This document shows, one piece after another, positions 1-8,451 of a stretch of DNA of 64,000 nt. The stretch covers positions 248,001-312,000 of the forward strand of contig JAXMCI010000001.1 of assembly GCA_046349435.1 (NCBI GenBank), written 5' to 3'. The first letter of the stretch is position 1. Each line of letters begins with the position of its first letter. This DNA is from JAXMCI01 sp046349435. Lineage in GTDB: Bacteria; Pseudomonadota; Alphaproteobacteria; Dongiales; Dongiaceae. Both the position numbers and the translations under genes were made by a program. The notes under the pieces are model-generated. The model had not been told where the DNA came from. It saw nothing but the letters and a program-made list of their open reading frames with translations, and did no database searches.

Positions 1-196
1 GCCCGGCCATGCGATCGCGCTCGGCCTGATGGCGGTATGGGTCGCGGTGTCCGCGGTGTTCCTGTTCGCCAACGCGCTGATGCTGGCCGAGGCGGTGCGG
101 CACCGCCGCCGCGACCTGCCGGCGCTGATCGCCTGCCTGCTGCCGCCGCTGATCGCGCTGCTCGGCTGGCTCAGCCTGGCGCCGGCCGAGCCGTGA
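1..196 (+). CDS. C-terminal end of an integral membrane protein (partial)
   Basis: The window opens inside an open frame (codons starting at base 2) that runs to a TGA at 194-196. The visible 64 residues hold two hydrophobic segments, one rich in Ala/Val/Leu/Phe near the start and one near the end (Leu-Ile-Ala...Leu-Gly-Trp-Leu), separated by a basic loop with His-Arg-Arg-Arg. This fits the last two membrane helices of an inner-membrane protein. The family cannot be named from this fragment; the start lies outside the window. Confidence 0.5.
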   Translation, partial: PGHAIALGLMAVWVAVSAVFLFANALMLAEAVRHRRRDLPALIACLLPPLIALLGWLSLAPAEP

Positions 197-199
197 CCG

Positions 200-520
200 T
201 CACGGCATCTGCGGCTGGACCTTGAGGGCCTTCAGGCCGCGCAGCAGGTCCTTGACGCCGCCGGCATAGTCGCCGGCGGCGCATTTGCGCTGGCCGCTGA
301 TGGAATAGGCCTGGGCCGAGACGACCCGCTGCGCCGTGGGGTGGGTCGTGATGGCGTCGTCCAGCTGGCGCTGGAGCGACGCGCAGGACTGGCCGGTCGG
401 CTTCGGATTGACCAGGACATTGGGCAGGTTCAGGCTCGAGCCGCCCTGGTTGTTGTCGGCCAGCGCCGGCACGGCGGACGCGGCAAGCAGCAGGACGAGC
501 AGGGTCGGGCGGATCGGCAT
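200..520 (-). CDS. Small exported protein of unknown function
   Basis: A 106-residue protein that I do not recognise. It begins with a clear Sec signal peptide (MPIRPTLLVLLLAASAVPALA, cleavage likely after Ala-Leu-Ala), so the mature product of about 85 residues should be periplasmic. The mature part has two Cys, which could form a disulfide, and no catalytic motif. A GGAGAT ribosome-binding site lies just upstream of the ATG at 520. Its stop is only a few bases from the convergent membrane-protein stop at 196. It is separated from the LysE gene upstream by about 60 bases and points the same way. Confidence 0.6.
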   Translation of the reverse strand: MPIRPTLLVLLLAASAVPALADNNQGGSSLNLPNVLVNPKPTGQSCASLQRQLDDAITTHPTAQRVVSAQAYSISGQRKCAAGDYAGGVKDLLRGLKALKVQPQMP

Positions 521-582
521 CGGGGATCTCCGGGTCGCTTCCGGTCAGATTGCGCGCCGGCCGCGCCGGCGCGATGCGGCGC

Positions 583-1203
583 TCAGTCGCGGGCGAGCGC
601 CAGGCGGGCGCCCAGCCCGATCAGCAGCGAGCCGCCGACCCAGCGCATCAGCCGCTGCGCCGGCCCGGCGCGCCGCAGCCGCGCGAGCACGAGCGCGGCG
701 GCCAGCGTCACCGCGACGTCGGCCGACGAGAAGCCGAGATTGACGATGGTGCCGAGCAGCAGCAGCTGGCCCCACACCGGCAGCGCCGCCGCCGGGTCGA
801 CGAACTGCGGCAGGAAGGCGACGAAGAAGATCGCGGTCTTCGGGTTCAGCATCTCGACCGCGACGCTCTGCAGGAACGCCCGCCGCGGCGCCGCCGCCGG
901 CAGCTCGGCCGGGCCGCCGCCGCGGCGCAGCATGCCGATCCCCAGCCAGACGAGGTAGAGCGCGCCGGCGAGCTTGAGGACGAGATAGAGGGTCGGGACG
1001 TAGTGCAGCAGGGCGGCCAGCCCGAAGGCGGCCGCCGCGACATGCAGGTAGCCGCCGAGATGCAGCCCGAGCGCCGCCATCAGCCCGCCGCGGCGGCCGC
1101 GCGCCATGGTCTGCGCCGCCGCATAGAGCATGCCGCGCCCCGGCACGCAGGCAAAGACGAGGGTGGCGACAAGGAACGGCACGAGATGCTGCAGCGACGG
1201 CAT
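583..1203 (-). CDS. LysE/RhtB-family amino-acid exporter
   Basis: A 206-residue hydrophobic protein with about six membrane segments, typical in length for the LysE/RhtB family, which exports amino acids or homoserine-lactone-like compounds. The family signature region is visible: an N-terminal PG-R-G stretch (VPGRGMLYAAAQT), a Gly-rich second helix, and the conserved Asn-Pro-Lys (MLNPKTAIFF) before helix four. An AGGAG site precedes the ATG at 1203. It is divergent from the efflux operon that starts at 1364, so the 160-base interval probably holds both promoters. The exported substrate cannot be read from sequence. Confidence 0.85.
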   Translation of the reverse strand: MPSLQHLVPFLVATLVFACVPGRGMLYAAAQTMARGRRGGLMAALGLHLGGYLHVAAAAFGLAALLHYVPTLYLVLKLAGALYLVWLGIGMLRRGGGPAELPAAAPRRAFLQSVAVEMLNPKTAIFFVAFLPQFVDPAAALPVWGQLLLLGTIVNLGFSSADVAVTLAAALVLARLRRAGPAQRLMRWVGGSLLIGLGARLALARD

Positions 1204-1283
1204 GGGCGAGGCTCCTGGGTCCCGGGCGGAGCATAGCAGATCCGCGCCGGGCGCCGCTGCGTCGCGCCATGATGGCTGTTCCT

Positions 1284-1303
1284 ATCATAGCCACGGCTAT
1301 GAT
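1284..1303. promoter_or_regulatory. Perfect inverted repeat in the efflux operon promoter region, candidate operator
   Basis: ATCATAGCC and its exact reverse complement GGCTATGAT are separated by two bases, giving a 20-base dyad 61 bases upstream of the emrA-like start at 1364. Its size and symmetry suit a dimeric winged-helix repressor such as the MarR protein encoded at the end of the same operon. The link to that protein is inference. It could also control the divergent LysE gene. Confidence 0.5.
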
Positions 1304-1363
1304 ATGCACGATGGCCATGAGCAAGGCCAGGCCGCCGGTCGGGGCGGCGCGTGGGGTCCGGCG

Positions 1364-2515
1364 ATGAGTGTGGCGGAGCAGAGAAGCGGTGCCGTTCCCC
1401 TGCCCGGCGCGGCGGAAGGCCCGGTGGCCCACGTGCCGAAGCGGCGCCGGCCGCTGCGCCAGCGCCTGCGGCTGCCGCTGATGCTGCTGGCGCCGCTCGC
1501 CTTGCTGATCGGCGGCGGCTACTTCTACCTGGTCGGCGGGCGGTTCGTGTCGACCGACGACGCCTACGTCCAGGCGGCGCGCGTCGCGATCAGCACCGAC
1601 GTCGCCGGCCGGGTGGCGTCGATCGCCGTGCACGACAACCAGCCGGTGAAGGCCGGCCAGCTGCTGTTCCGGCTGACCAGCGACCGCTTCGCCATCGCCA
1701 TCGAGCAGGCCCAGGCGCAGCTCGACGCGGCCCGGCTGCAGATCCAGTCCCTGAAGGCCACCTACCGGCAGCGCGAGGCCGACCTCGCCGCCGCCCGGGA
1801 CACGCTCGCCTACCAGCAGCGCGAGCTCGCCCGGCAGAAGCGGCTGCTGGCCTCCGGCATCGCCTCGCAGGCGCAGTTCGACCAGGCGGTGCACGCCGCC
1901 GACAGCGCCCGCCAGGCGGTCGCCGCGGCGGAGCAGCAGATCGCCAGCGTGCTGGCCAGCCTGGGCGGCGATCCCGACCTCCCGGTCGACCGCCACCCGA
2001 CGGTGATGCAGGCCCAGGCCGAGCTCGACCGGGCCGACCTCAACATGTCCTACACCGCGATCCACGCCCCCGAGGACGGCATCGTCACCAAGGTCGAGCA
2101 GCTGCAGGTCGGCGACTACGTCAACGCCGCCACCCCGCTGTTCTCGCTGACCTCGACGAAGCGGATCTGGATCGAGGCCAACTTCAAGGAGACCGACCTC
2201 ACCTGGATGCGCCCGGGCCAGGTCGCGACGGTGACGCTCGACACCTATCCGGACCGCCCGCTGAAGGCCAGGGTGGCGAGCTTCAGCCCGGGCACCGGCT
2301 CGAGCTTCTCGCTGCTGCCGCCCGAGAACGCGACCGGGAACTGGGTCAAGGTGGTGCAGCGCCTGCCGGTGCGCCTGAGCCTGGAGACCGTCGGCCCGGA
2401 CACGCCGCTCCATGCCGGGCTCAGCGCCACCGTCGAGGTCGACACCGGGCACGAGCGCCACCTCCTGACGGTGCTCCGCTCGGCGCTGGCCGGCGGCGCG
2501 CCGGCCGGCCGATGA
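1364..2515 (+). CDS. HlyD/EmrA-family membrane fusion protein of a drug efflux pump
   Basis: A 383-residue periplasmic adaptor anchored by one N-terminal membrane helix (about residues 35-57, ending GGGYFYLVGG). It then shows the family order: barrel-sandwich strand starting STDDAYVQA, a long alpha-helical hairpin rich in Gln/Ala/Arg (about residues 105-200), the second lipoyl half (IHAPEDGIVTKVEQLQVGDYV), and a beta-barrel domain (WIEANFKETDL). It bridges the MFS pump to the outer-membrane channel. I chose the ATG at 1364 because the longer upstream frame has no ribosome site and is Arg-rich nonsense. It is the first gene of an emrA-emrB-nodT-marR operon, with 10 bases to the next start. Confidence 0.9.
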   Translation: MSVAEQRSGAVPLPGAAEGPVAHVPKRRRPLRQRLRLPLMLLAPLALLIGGGYFYLVGGRFVSTDDAYVQAARVAISTDVAGRVASIAVHDNQPVKAGQLLFRLTSDRFAIAIEQAQAQLDAARLQIQSLKATYRQREADLAAARDTLAYQQRELARQKRLLASGIASQAQFDQAVHAADSARQAVAAAEQQIASVLASLGGDPDLPVDRHPTVMQAQAELDRADLNMSYTAIHAPEDGIVTKVEQLQVGDYVNAATPLFSLTSTKRIWIEANFKETDLTWMRPGQVATVTLDTYPDRPLKARVASFSPGTGSSFSLLPPENATGNWVKVVQRLPVRLSLETVGPDTPLHAGLSATVEVDTGHERHLLTVLRSALAGGAPAGR

Positions 2516-2525
2516 GCACCGGACG

Positions 2526-4058
2526 ATGACCGCCCCCGGCGCCGCACCGGTGCAGCATCGCGGCCTGATCACCGTCTCGATCATGCTGGCGACGATCATG
2601 CAGGCGCTCGACACGACGATCGCCAACGTCGCCCTGCCGCACATCCAGGGCAGCCTGTCGGCGACCCAGGACCAGATCACCTGGGTGCTGACCTCCTACA
2701 TCGTCGCCGCGGCGATCATGACACCGCTCACCGGCTGGCTCGCCGGGCGCTACGGGGTGAAGAAGGTCTTCCTCGTGTCCGTGGTGGGCTTCACGTTCGC
2801 CTCGGTGCTGTGCGGGCTGGCCACCAGCCTGTCGCAGATCGTGCTCTACCGGCTGCTGCAGGGCATCTGCGGCGCCGCGCTGGTGCCGCTGTCGCAGGCC
2901 GTGCTGCTCGACATCAACCCGCCACAGCGGCACGGCCAGGCGATGGCGGTGTGGGGCGCCGGCATCATGGTCGGCCCGATCCTCGGGCCGGCGCTCGGCG
3001 GCTGGCTGACCGACAACTACGACTGGCGCTGGGTGTTCTTCATCAACCTGCCGGTCGGCATCGTCGCCTTCCTCGGCATCCTGGTCTTCATCCGCGAGAG
3101 CCGGCACGCCAATCCGCGCCGCTTCGACCTGTTCGGCTTCGCCACCCTCAGCCTGGGCATCGGCGCGCTGCAGATGATGCTCGACCGCGGCGAGCTCAAG
3201 GACTGGTTCGGCTCGACCGAGATCTGGGTCGAGGCCGTCCTGGCCGGGCTCGGCCTCTACCTCTTCCTCGTCCACACCATCACGGCCGAGCATTCCTTCC
3301 TCGACCGCGCCCTGCTGCGCGACCGCAACTTCGTCACCGGCTGCGTCTTCATCTTCGCGGTCGGCATCATCCTCTACGCCACGCTGGCATTGCTGCCGCC
3401 GATGATGCAGGGGCTGCTGGGCTATCCGGTGATCACCACCGGCGTCATCACCGCGCCGCGCGGCATGGGCACCATGGTGGCGATGATCCTGGTGGGACGG
3501 CTGATCGGCAAGGTCGACATCCGGCTGATCATCGCCTTCGGCATGGCGCTGACCGCCTTCTCGCTCTGGCAGATGAGCGGCTTCTCGCTGCAGATGGGCT
3601 ACGGGCCGCTGATCTGGTCGGGGATCTGCCAGGGCACCGGGCTCGGCTTCGTCTTCGTGCCGCTCAGCACCATCACCTTCGCCACCCTCGACCGCAGCCT
3701 GCGCACCGACGGCACTGCGATCTTCAGCCTGCTGCGCAATGTCGGCAGCAGCCTCGGCATCTCCATGGTGACGGCGCTGCTCACCGAGAACACCCAGATC
3801 GTGCATGCCCGCCTGGCCGAAGGGGTGCGGCCGGACAACCCCGCCGCCTGGTCGCTCGCCCGCCCCTTCGGCTTCGACACCGCCGCCGGGCTGGCCGCGC
3901 TCAACGGCGAGGTCACCCGCCAGGCCGCCATGGTCGCCTATATCGACGATTTCTGGCTGATGATGCTGATCGTGCTGGCGGCGACGCCGCTGCTGCTGCT
4001 GATGCGCAAGCCGCGCGGCGCCGCCCCGCCGGCGGCGGCCGCGGCCGCCGCAGACTAG
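2526..4058 (+). CDS. DHA2-family MFS drug:proton antiporter, EmrB type
   Basis: A 510-residue transporter with 14 predicted membrane segments, the usual length for EmrB/QacA proteins. Visible signatures are the helix-1 motif LDTTIANVALPHIQGSL, the motif-A loop GWLAGRYGVKKVF, and antiporter motif C in helix 5 (GIMVGPILGPALGGWL). It would pump hydrophobic toxic compounds with the adaptor at 1364 and the channel at 4064. The C-terminus is a low-complexity Pro/Ala tail. The start is the ATG at 2526, 10 bases after the emrA-like stop. Confidence 0.93.
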   Translation: MTAPGAAPVQHRGLITVSIMLATIMQALDTTIANVALPHIQGSLSATQDQITWVLTSYIVAAAIMTPLTGWLAGRYGVKKVFLVSVVGFTFASVLCGLATSLSQIVLYRLLQGICGAALVPLSQAVLLDINPPQRHGQAMAVWGAGIMVGPILGPALGGWLTDNYDWRWVFFINLPVGIVAFLGILVFIRESRHANPRRFDLFGFATLSLGIGALQMMLDRGELKDWFGSTEIWVEAVLAGLGLYLFLVHTITAEHSFLDRALLRDRNFVTGCVFIFAVGIILYATLALLPPMMQGLLGYPVITTGVITAPRGMGTMVAMILVGRLIGKVDIRLIIAFGMALTAFSLWQMSGFSLQMGYGPLIWSGICQGTGLGFVFVPLSTITFATLDRSLRTDGTAIFSLLRNVGSSLGISMVTALLTENTQIVHARLAEGVRPDNPAAWSLARPFGFDTAAGLAALNGEVTRQAAMVAYIDDFWLMMLIVLAATPLLLLMRKPRGAAPPAAAAAAAD

Positions 4059-4063
4059 CCGCG

Positions 4064-5545
4064 ATGGCCGCGCGCCCCCGCCTCGCCCTGCTGGCCCTGG
4101 CCGGCCTGCTCGCCGGCTGCCGGCTCGGCCCCGATTTCGCCGCGCCCGCTGCGCCCGCCACGCCGGCCTATGTCGCGGCGGGCGAGGCCGGCGGACCGCA
4201 GGACGCGCAGCAGGTCGCGCTCGGCGAGCGCCTGGCCGAGAACTGGTGGACGCTGTTCCGCTCGCCGCAGCTCGATGCGCTGGTCCGCCAGGCGATTGCC
4301 GGCAACCACGACCTGGCGGCGAGCAAGGCGACCCTGGCGCAGTCCTGGGAGACGGTGAACGCCACCTTTGGCGGGCTCTACCCGCAGCTCGACCTCGGTG
4401 GCGGCGTCAGCCGGCAGGAGGTCAACCTCGCCTCCTACGGCTTCGTCGGGCCCAACCCGACCTTCAACCTCTATACGCTCGGGCCGACGGTCAATTTCGA
4501 CCTCGACCTGTTCGGCAGGACCAAGCGGCAGGTGGAGAGCCAGGCGGCGCAGGCCGGCGCCGACGCCTACCGCCTTTCCGCCGCGTGGCTGACCATCACC
4601 GGTGGGGTCGCGACTCAGGCGCTGCAGATCGCCGCGCTGAAGGCCCAGCTCGCCGCGCTCGGCGAGATCGTCGCCAGCGACGAGAGGAACCTGCAGCTGG
4701 TGCGCACCGCCGAGGCCGCCGGCACCGGCACCCGGGTCGAGGCGCTGAGCGCCGAGAGCCAGCTCGCCAACGACCGCACCCTGCTGCCGCCGCTGCGCCA
4801 GCGGCTCGACCAGGCGCGCCACGGGCTCGCCCTGCTGGTCGGCCGCCCGCCGGCGGCCTGGTCGCCGCCCGAGCTCGCGCTGGCCGACTTCACGTTGGCC
4901 GACTTCACCCTGCCCGCCCGCCTGCCGGTGGCGCTGCCCTCCGCCCTGGTCCACGACCGTCCCGACATCCTGGCCGCCGAGGCCGAGCTGCACGCCGCCA
5001 CAGCCGAGATCGGCGTCGCCACCGCCCGCATGTATCCCGACATCTCGCTCTCCGCGGCCCTCTCCCAGGGCGCCCCGCATGTCGGCGACCTCTTCTCCGG
5101 CAGCTTCACCGCCTGGAGCATCGGCACGGCGCTGGCCGCCCCGCTGTTCCGCGGCGGCACGCTCTCGGCCGAGAAGCGCGGCGCGGAGGACGCCGCCAAG
5201 GCGGCGCTGGCGCGCTACCAGCAGGTCGTGCTGAAGGCCTTCGTGCAGGTCGCCGACCTGCTGCAGGCGCTGGCCCACGACGAGGAGCTGGTCGCCGAGC
5301 AGCAGCGCGCCGAGGCCGCCGCCCAGGCCTCGCTCGACCTGGCGCGCCTCAGCTACAGCGCCGGCAACAGCGGCATCCTGCAGGTGCTCGACGCGCAGCG
5401 GCAGTTCCAGCAGGCCCGGCTCGGCTCGGTGCGGGCCGAGGCGCAGCGCTACCTCGACACCGTGCAGCTCTTCGTCGCCACCGCCCATGGCTGGTCGGGC
5501 GCGGCCAGCGCCGAGCCGCCGCCGCAGTCCGCGGCCACGCCATGA
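4064..5545 (+). CDS. NodT/OprM-family outer-membrane efflux lipoprotein
   Basis: A 493-residue outer-membrane channel subunit of the TolC/NodT class. The N-terminus is a lipoprotein signal with the lipobox Leu-Ala-Gly-Cys; Cys19 would be lipidated. It is followed by the family start GPDFAAPAAP and two OEP repeats, each with long amphipathic helices (for example VNFDLDLFGRTKRQVES and APLFRGGTLSAEKRGAE). It begins five bases after the emrB-like stop. The frame is open much further upstream, but that extension is an antisense-like shadow of the MFS gene; the ATG with signal peptide decides the start. It completes the tripartite pump. Confidence 0.92.
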   Translation: MAARPRLALLALAGLLAGCRLGPDFAAPAAPATPAYVAAGEAGGPQDAQQVALGERLAENWWTLFRSPQLDALVRQAIAGNHDLAASKATLAQSWETVNATFGGLYPQLDLGGGVSRQEVNLASYGFVGPNPTFNLYTLGPTVNFDLDLFGRTKRQVESQAAQAGADAYRLSAAWLTITGGVATQALQIAALKAQLAALGEIVASDERNLQLVRTAEAAGTGTRVEALSAESQLANDRTLLPPLRQRLDQARHGLALLVGRPPAAWSPPELALADFTLADFTLPARLPVALPSALVHDRPDILAAEAELHAATAEIGVATARMYPDISLSAALSQGAPHVGDLFSGSFTAWSIGTALAAPLFRGGTLSAEKRGAEDAAKAALARYQQVVLKAFVQVADLLQALAHDEELVAEQQRAEAAAQASLDLARLSYSAGNSGILQVLDAQRQFQQARLGSVRAEAQRYLDTVQLFVATAHGWSGAASAEPPPQSAATP

Positions 5546-5588
5546 GCGAAATGTGCTACCAAGACCCGGCAGGGAGAGCGGCGCAGAG

Positions 5589-6065
5589 ATGAACGAGACG
5601 CCCGACCGGACCTTGGGCTATGTGCTGGTCGATGTCGCCCGGCTGTTCCGGAAGCGTTTCGAGCAGCGCGCCCGCGCCACCGAGCTCGGCCTGACCCGGG
5701 CCCAGGCGGCGGCTCTGGCGCGGCTCGCCCTGCACGAAGGCATCAACCAGATCACGCTCGCCCAGGCGCTCGAGCTCGAGCCGATCTCGGTGGCGCGCCT
5801 GCTCGACCGGCTGCAGGCGGCCGGGCTGATCGAGCGCCGGCCCGATCCCGGCGACCGGCGCGCCTGGGTGCTCTACCTCACCCCCAAGGCCCGCCCGCTG
5901 CTCGCCCGCATCCGCAAGCTCGGTGCCGAGATCCGCGACGAGGCGATGGCCGGCCTGCCGCCCGAGGCGCGCGAGCAGCTGATGGAGACCCTGCTGGCGC
6001 TGAAGGCCAACCTGTCCAGCCGCACCGCCGACGACGAGGAAGCGCCCCGCGCCGAGACCGGCTGA
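5589..6065 (+). CDS. MarR-family transcriptional regulator of the efflux operon
   Basis: A 158-residue winged-helix regulator. The helix-turn-helix lies at about residues 55-75 (ITLAQALELEPISVARLLDR), followed by the wing with the conserved Asp-x-Arg region (RRPDPGDRRAWVLYLT), both typical of MarR. It sits 43 bases after the nodT-like gene, in the same direction, preceded by a GGGAGAG ribosome site. As the last gene of an efflux operon it is probably an autoregulatory, drug-responsive repressor acting on the promoter upstream of 1364, where a 20-base dyad is present. That target is inference. Confidence 0.9.
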   Translation: MNETPDRTLGYVLVDVARLFRKRFEQRARATELGLTRAQAAALARLALHEGINQITLAQALELEPISVARLLDRLQAAGLIERRPDPGDRRAWVLYLTPKARPLLARIRKLGAEIRDEAMAGLPPEAREQLMETLLALKANLSSRTADDEEAPRAETG

Positions 6066-6080
6066 TCGCCGAGCGAGCCG

Positions 6081-6103
6081 CATCCCGCGACGAGCTCGGG
6101 ATG
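6081..6103. terminator. Small hairpin between convergent genes, candidate terminator
   Basis: CATCCCG and CGGGATG form a 7-base-pair stem with a 9-base loop in the 64-base gap between the convergent marR and universal-stress genes. No T-tract follows, so it may be an intrinsic terminator of weak type or only a relic of an intergenic repeat. Confidence 0.3.
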
Positions 6104-6129
6104 AGGATCGGAGAGATCGCTCTCGACCC

Positions 6130-6927
6130 TCAGTGGGCCATCAGCAGGGGCATGGTGTTGGCGGTGATGACCTTCGCGGTGGCGCCGCCCAGCCCGAGGA
6201 ACTGCGCCATGCGACCCTCGCCGAAGGCGCCCATGACCAGCAGGTCGGCGTCCTCGGCGGCCGCCCGCTGCAGCAGGGCGCGGCCGCGGGCCCGCGCCGA
6301 CCCGCCGCCCTCGTAGCGGGCGACGGCGGCGGTCACGCCGTAGCGCTGGAGATAGTCGACCAGGTCGGCCGCATCGACCTCCGCCTCGGCGGTCAGCACG
6401 GTGACCCGCTCGGCGAGCGCCACCAGCGGCATCGCCGCGGCCACCGCCCGGGCCGCCGGAATGCTGTCGTTCCAGGCGATGACCACGTTCCGGCCGATGC
6501 TCGGCAGCGCCGCCGGGGGCGCCACGAGCACGGCGCGACCCGTCTCGAAGAGCGCCGCCTGCACCGTGTCGGGATCGACGCTACCGTCCCCCGGCCGGCT
6601 CAGCACCACGAGGTCGGCGAGCCGCCCGAGGCTGGCCACGACAGCCGGCCCGTCGCCGTCGGCCTGCCGCCAGCGCACCCGGGTGCCGGCCGCCGAGAGC
6701 TGGTCGCACCAGCCGCGGGCGCGCGCCGGCAACGGCGTCTCGGCAGCCTCGAGCAGCGGCTCCGGCAGCGAGTACTCCCCGGCATAGACGATCGGCGGCG
6801 CCGCCGCCGTGCCGACCGCCACCACGTCGAGCTGCGCGTCGAGGCGCCGCGCCGCCAGCGCCGCCGTCTGCAGCGTCGCCTCGAGCCGCGCCGCGCCGTC
6901 GGCCAGCGCCAGTATCGACCTGATCAT
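6130..6927 (-). CDS. Universal stress protein (UspA family), two-domain
   Basis: A 265-residue cytoplasmic protein. Residues from about 130 onward show a canonical Usp fold start (NVVIAWNDS, then alternating hydrophobic strands) and end with a nucleotide-binding-like loop, VMGAFGEGRMAQFLGLGG, that resembles the G-x2-G-x9-G pattern. The N-terminal half begins MIRSILALADG and is a diverged second Usp domain. The start at 6927 is chosen over one 19 codons upstream because it begins at the domain edge and is preceded by a G-rich ribosome site. Usp proteins bind ATP or act as stress-response switches; the specific role here is unknown. Confidence 0.85.
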   Translation of the reverse strand: MIRSILALADGAARLEATLQTAALAARRLDAQLDVVAVGTAAAPPIVYAGEYSLPEPLLEAAETPLPARARGWCDQLSAAGTRVRWRQADGDGPAVVASLGRLADLVVLSRPGDGSVDPDTVQAALFETGRAVLVAPPAALPSIGRNVVIAWNDSIPAARAVAAAMPLVALAERVTVLTAEAEVDAADLVDYLQRYGVTAAVARYEGGGSARARGRALLQRAAAEDADLLVMGAFGEGRMAQFLGLGGATAKVITANTMPLLMAH

Positions 6928-7171
6928 GCCACCCCCCGAATGCCCTCCGGCACAGCAATAGACCGGTCGCCGCCGCGCAATCAATGCCGGCGCAAGCGGC
7001 GCCGCGCGGCAGGTCGGCCGGCTGTGGCGGAAAAATGACCTTCATCGATCATTAAGCAGCGTGCGCCAAGGTTCCTGCCGCCGGCCTAGGAATTCTGGCA
7101 AGGGTCCGTGTCGCCGCCTCGAACGGGGGACGGCCGGCAGGCACGGCGACAGTCCTCATCGGGGGTGACAC

Positions 7172-8327
7172 ATGACGAATACGCCACGGCGCAGGATGCG
7201 CCGGGTCCTCGCGGCTGCGCTCGCGGCCGCGCTTTCGGCCGGCCTGCTGGCGAGCGCGCCCTCGGCCGGCGCGGCCGATCTCGGCGCCTACAAGGGGCCC
7301 GGCCCGACCGGCGCCAGCAAGATGCCGTCCTTCGAATCCTGGCTCGGCCGCAAGGTGCCGCGCGCGCTCGACTTCTTCTCGATGTACACCTGGACCGACC
7401 TGCTCAGCACCGCGATCTATTCGGCCAAGGCATGGAGCCCGGCCAACGGCAAGACCTGGAAGATGACCTTCGCCATCCCGATGCTGCCCAATGACGGGGT
7501 CAGCACGCTGGCGAAGGGCGCCACCGGCCAGTACAACGCCACCTTCGGGCAGATCGCCGATGCGCTGATCCGCAACGGCCATGCCGACGCCATCCTGCGC
7601 ATCGGCTGGGAGTTCAACGGCGGCTGGTATCCCTGGTACGCCGGCAAGTGCACCAGCTGCTACGCGCAGTACTTCCAGCAGATCGTCACGACGATGCGGG
7701 CGCGGCCCGGCGCTGCCTTCAAGTTCGACTGGAACCCGGCGCTGGGCTATCTCGGCTTCCCCGCCGAGAAGGCCTATCCCGGCGACGCCTACGTCGACGT
7801 CATCGGGATGGACACCTACAACGAGTACTGGGGCACCGACTACAAGACGGTGACGCCGGAGACCCGCTGGGCCAACCTGATGAACCAGGACCACGGCCTC
7901 GCCTGGCACAAGCGGTTCGCCGTGGCCCACAACAAGCCGATGAGCTTCCCGGAATGGGGCACCGGCATCCGGCCGGACGGCCATGGCGGCGGCGACGATC
8001 CCTACTTCATCCAGCAGATGTACAGCTGGATCGTCGGCGCCAACGTGCTCTACCACAACTATTGGGACTATCCGGCCTCGGACTATAACGGCCAGCTGTC
8101 GAACAACAGCAAGCCGAACGCCGGCGCCATGTTCCAGCAGCTGTTCGGCCCCGGCAACACGACGACCTGTCGACCACGACGACGACGACGACGACACCAC
8201 CACCACCACCACGTCGCCGAGCACGACCCCGGTCGCCTCGACGACGCCGACCACGACGGTGACGACGCCGACCACCGCGCCGACGCCGACCACCCAGCCC
8301 GGCGGGCGCCGCCGCAAGAACGGTTAG
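7172..8327 (+). CDS. Secreted GH26-type beta-glycosidase with Thr/Pro-rich tail (frameshifted in the tail)
   Basis: A signal peptide (twin-Arg-rich start, hydrophobic core, cleavage near SAGAAD) leads a catalytic domain with GH26-like active-site signatures: IGWEFNGGW carrying the putative acid/base Glu, and FPEWGTG carrying the putative nucleophile Glu. Enzymes of this kind cleave beta-mannan or related beta-glucans outside the cytoplasm. After PGNTTT the reading frame breaks inside tracts of ACG and ACC triplets (8165-8200). One frame gives an implausible Arg/His-rich tail overlapping punA. Another gives a Thr/Pro-rich linker ending GGRRRKNG with stop at 8325-8327, and a strong hairpin follows immediately. 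I take the latter as the true end. The start has a GGGGGTGAC ribosome site. Confidence 0.75.
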
Positions 8328-8338
8328 TCAGCCCGCAT

Positions 8339-8365
8339 CGCTCCGCCGGCCCGGCCGGCGGAGCG
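8339..8365 (+). terminator. Strong GC hairpin after the GH26-type gene
   Basis: CGCTCCGCCGGCC pairs exactly with GGCCGGCGGAGCG around a single central base, an 11-13 base-pair stem 11 bases after the stop at 8327. There is no T-run. It fits a terminator and supports 8327 as the true end of the glycosidase. Confidence 0.6.
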
Positions 8366-8451
8366 ATCGCATCTGGCGAGCACCAGGACAGGGTTGAGCC
8401 AGTGGCCGGGATGGGCTACGCCGTCTGCGGCTACTTACCCGCCGGTGCCCG

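Noticed and set aside
545..2680. A long minus-strand open frame (711 codons) opposite the LysE and EmrA genes
   Set aside because: It is a GC-skew shadow: Arg/Gly/His-rich, no domains, and it overlaps well-supported genes on both strands.
2810..4063. An N-terminal extension fusing the outer-membrane channel to an upstream 400-residue domain
   Set aside because: The extension lies inside the MFS gene in another frame and has no coherent domain; the lipoprotein signal at 4064 marks the true start.
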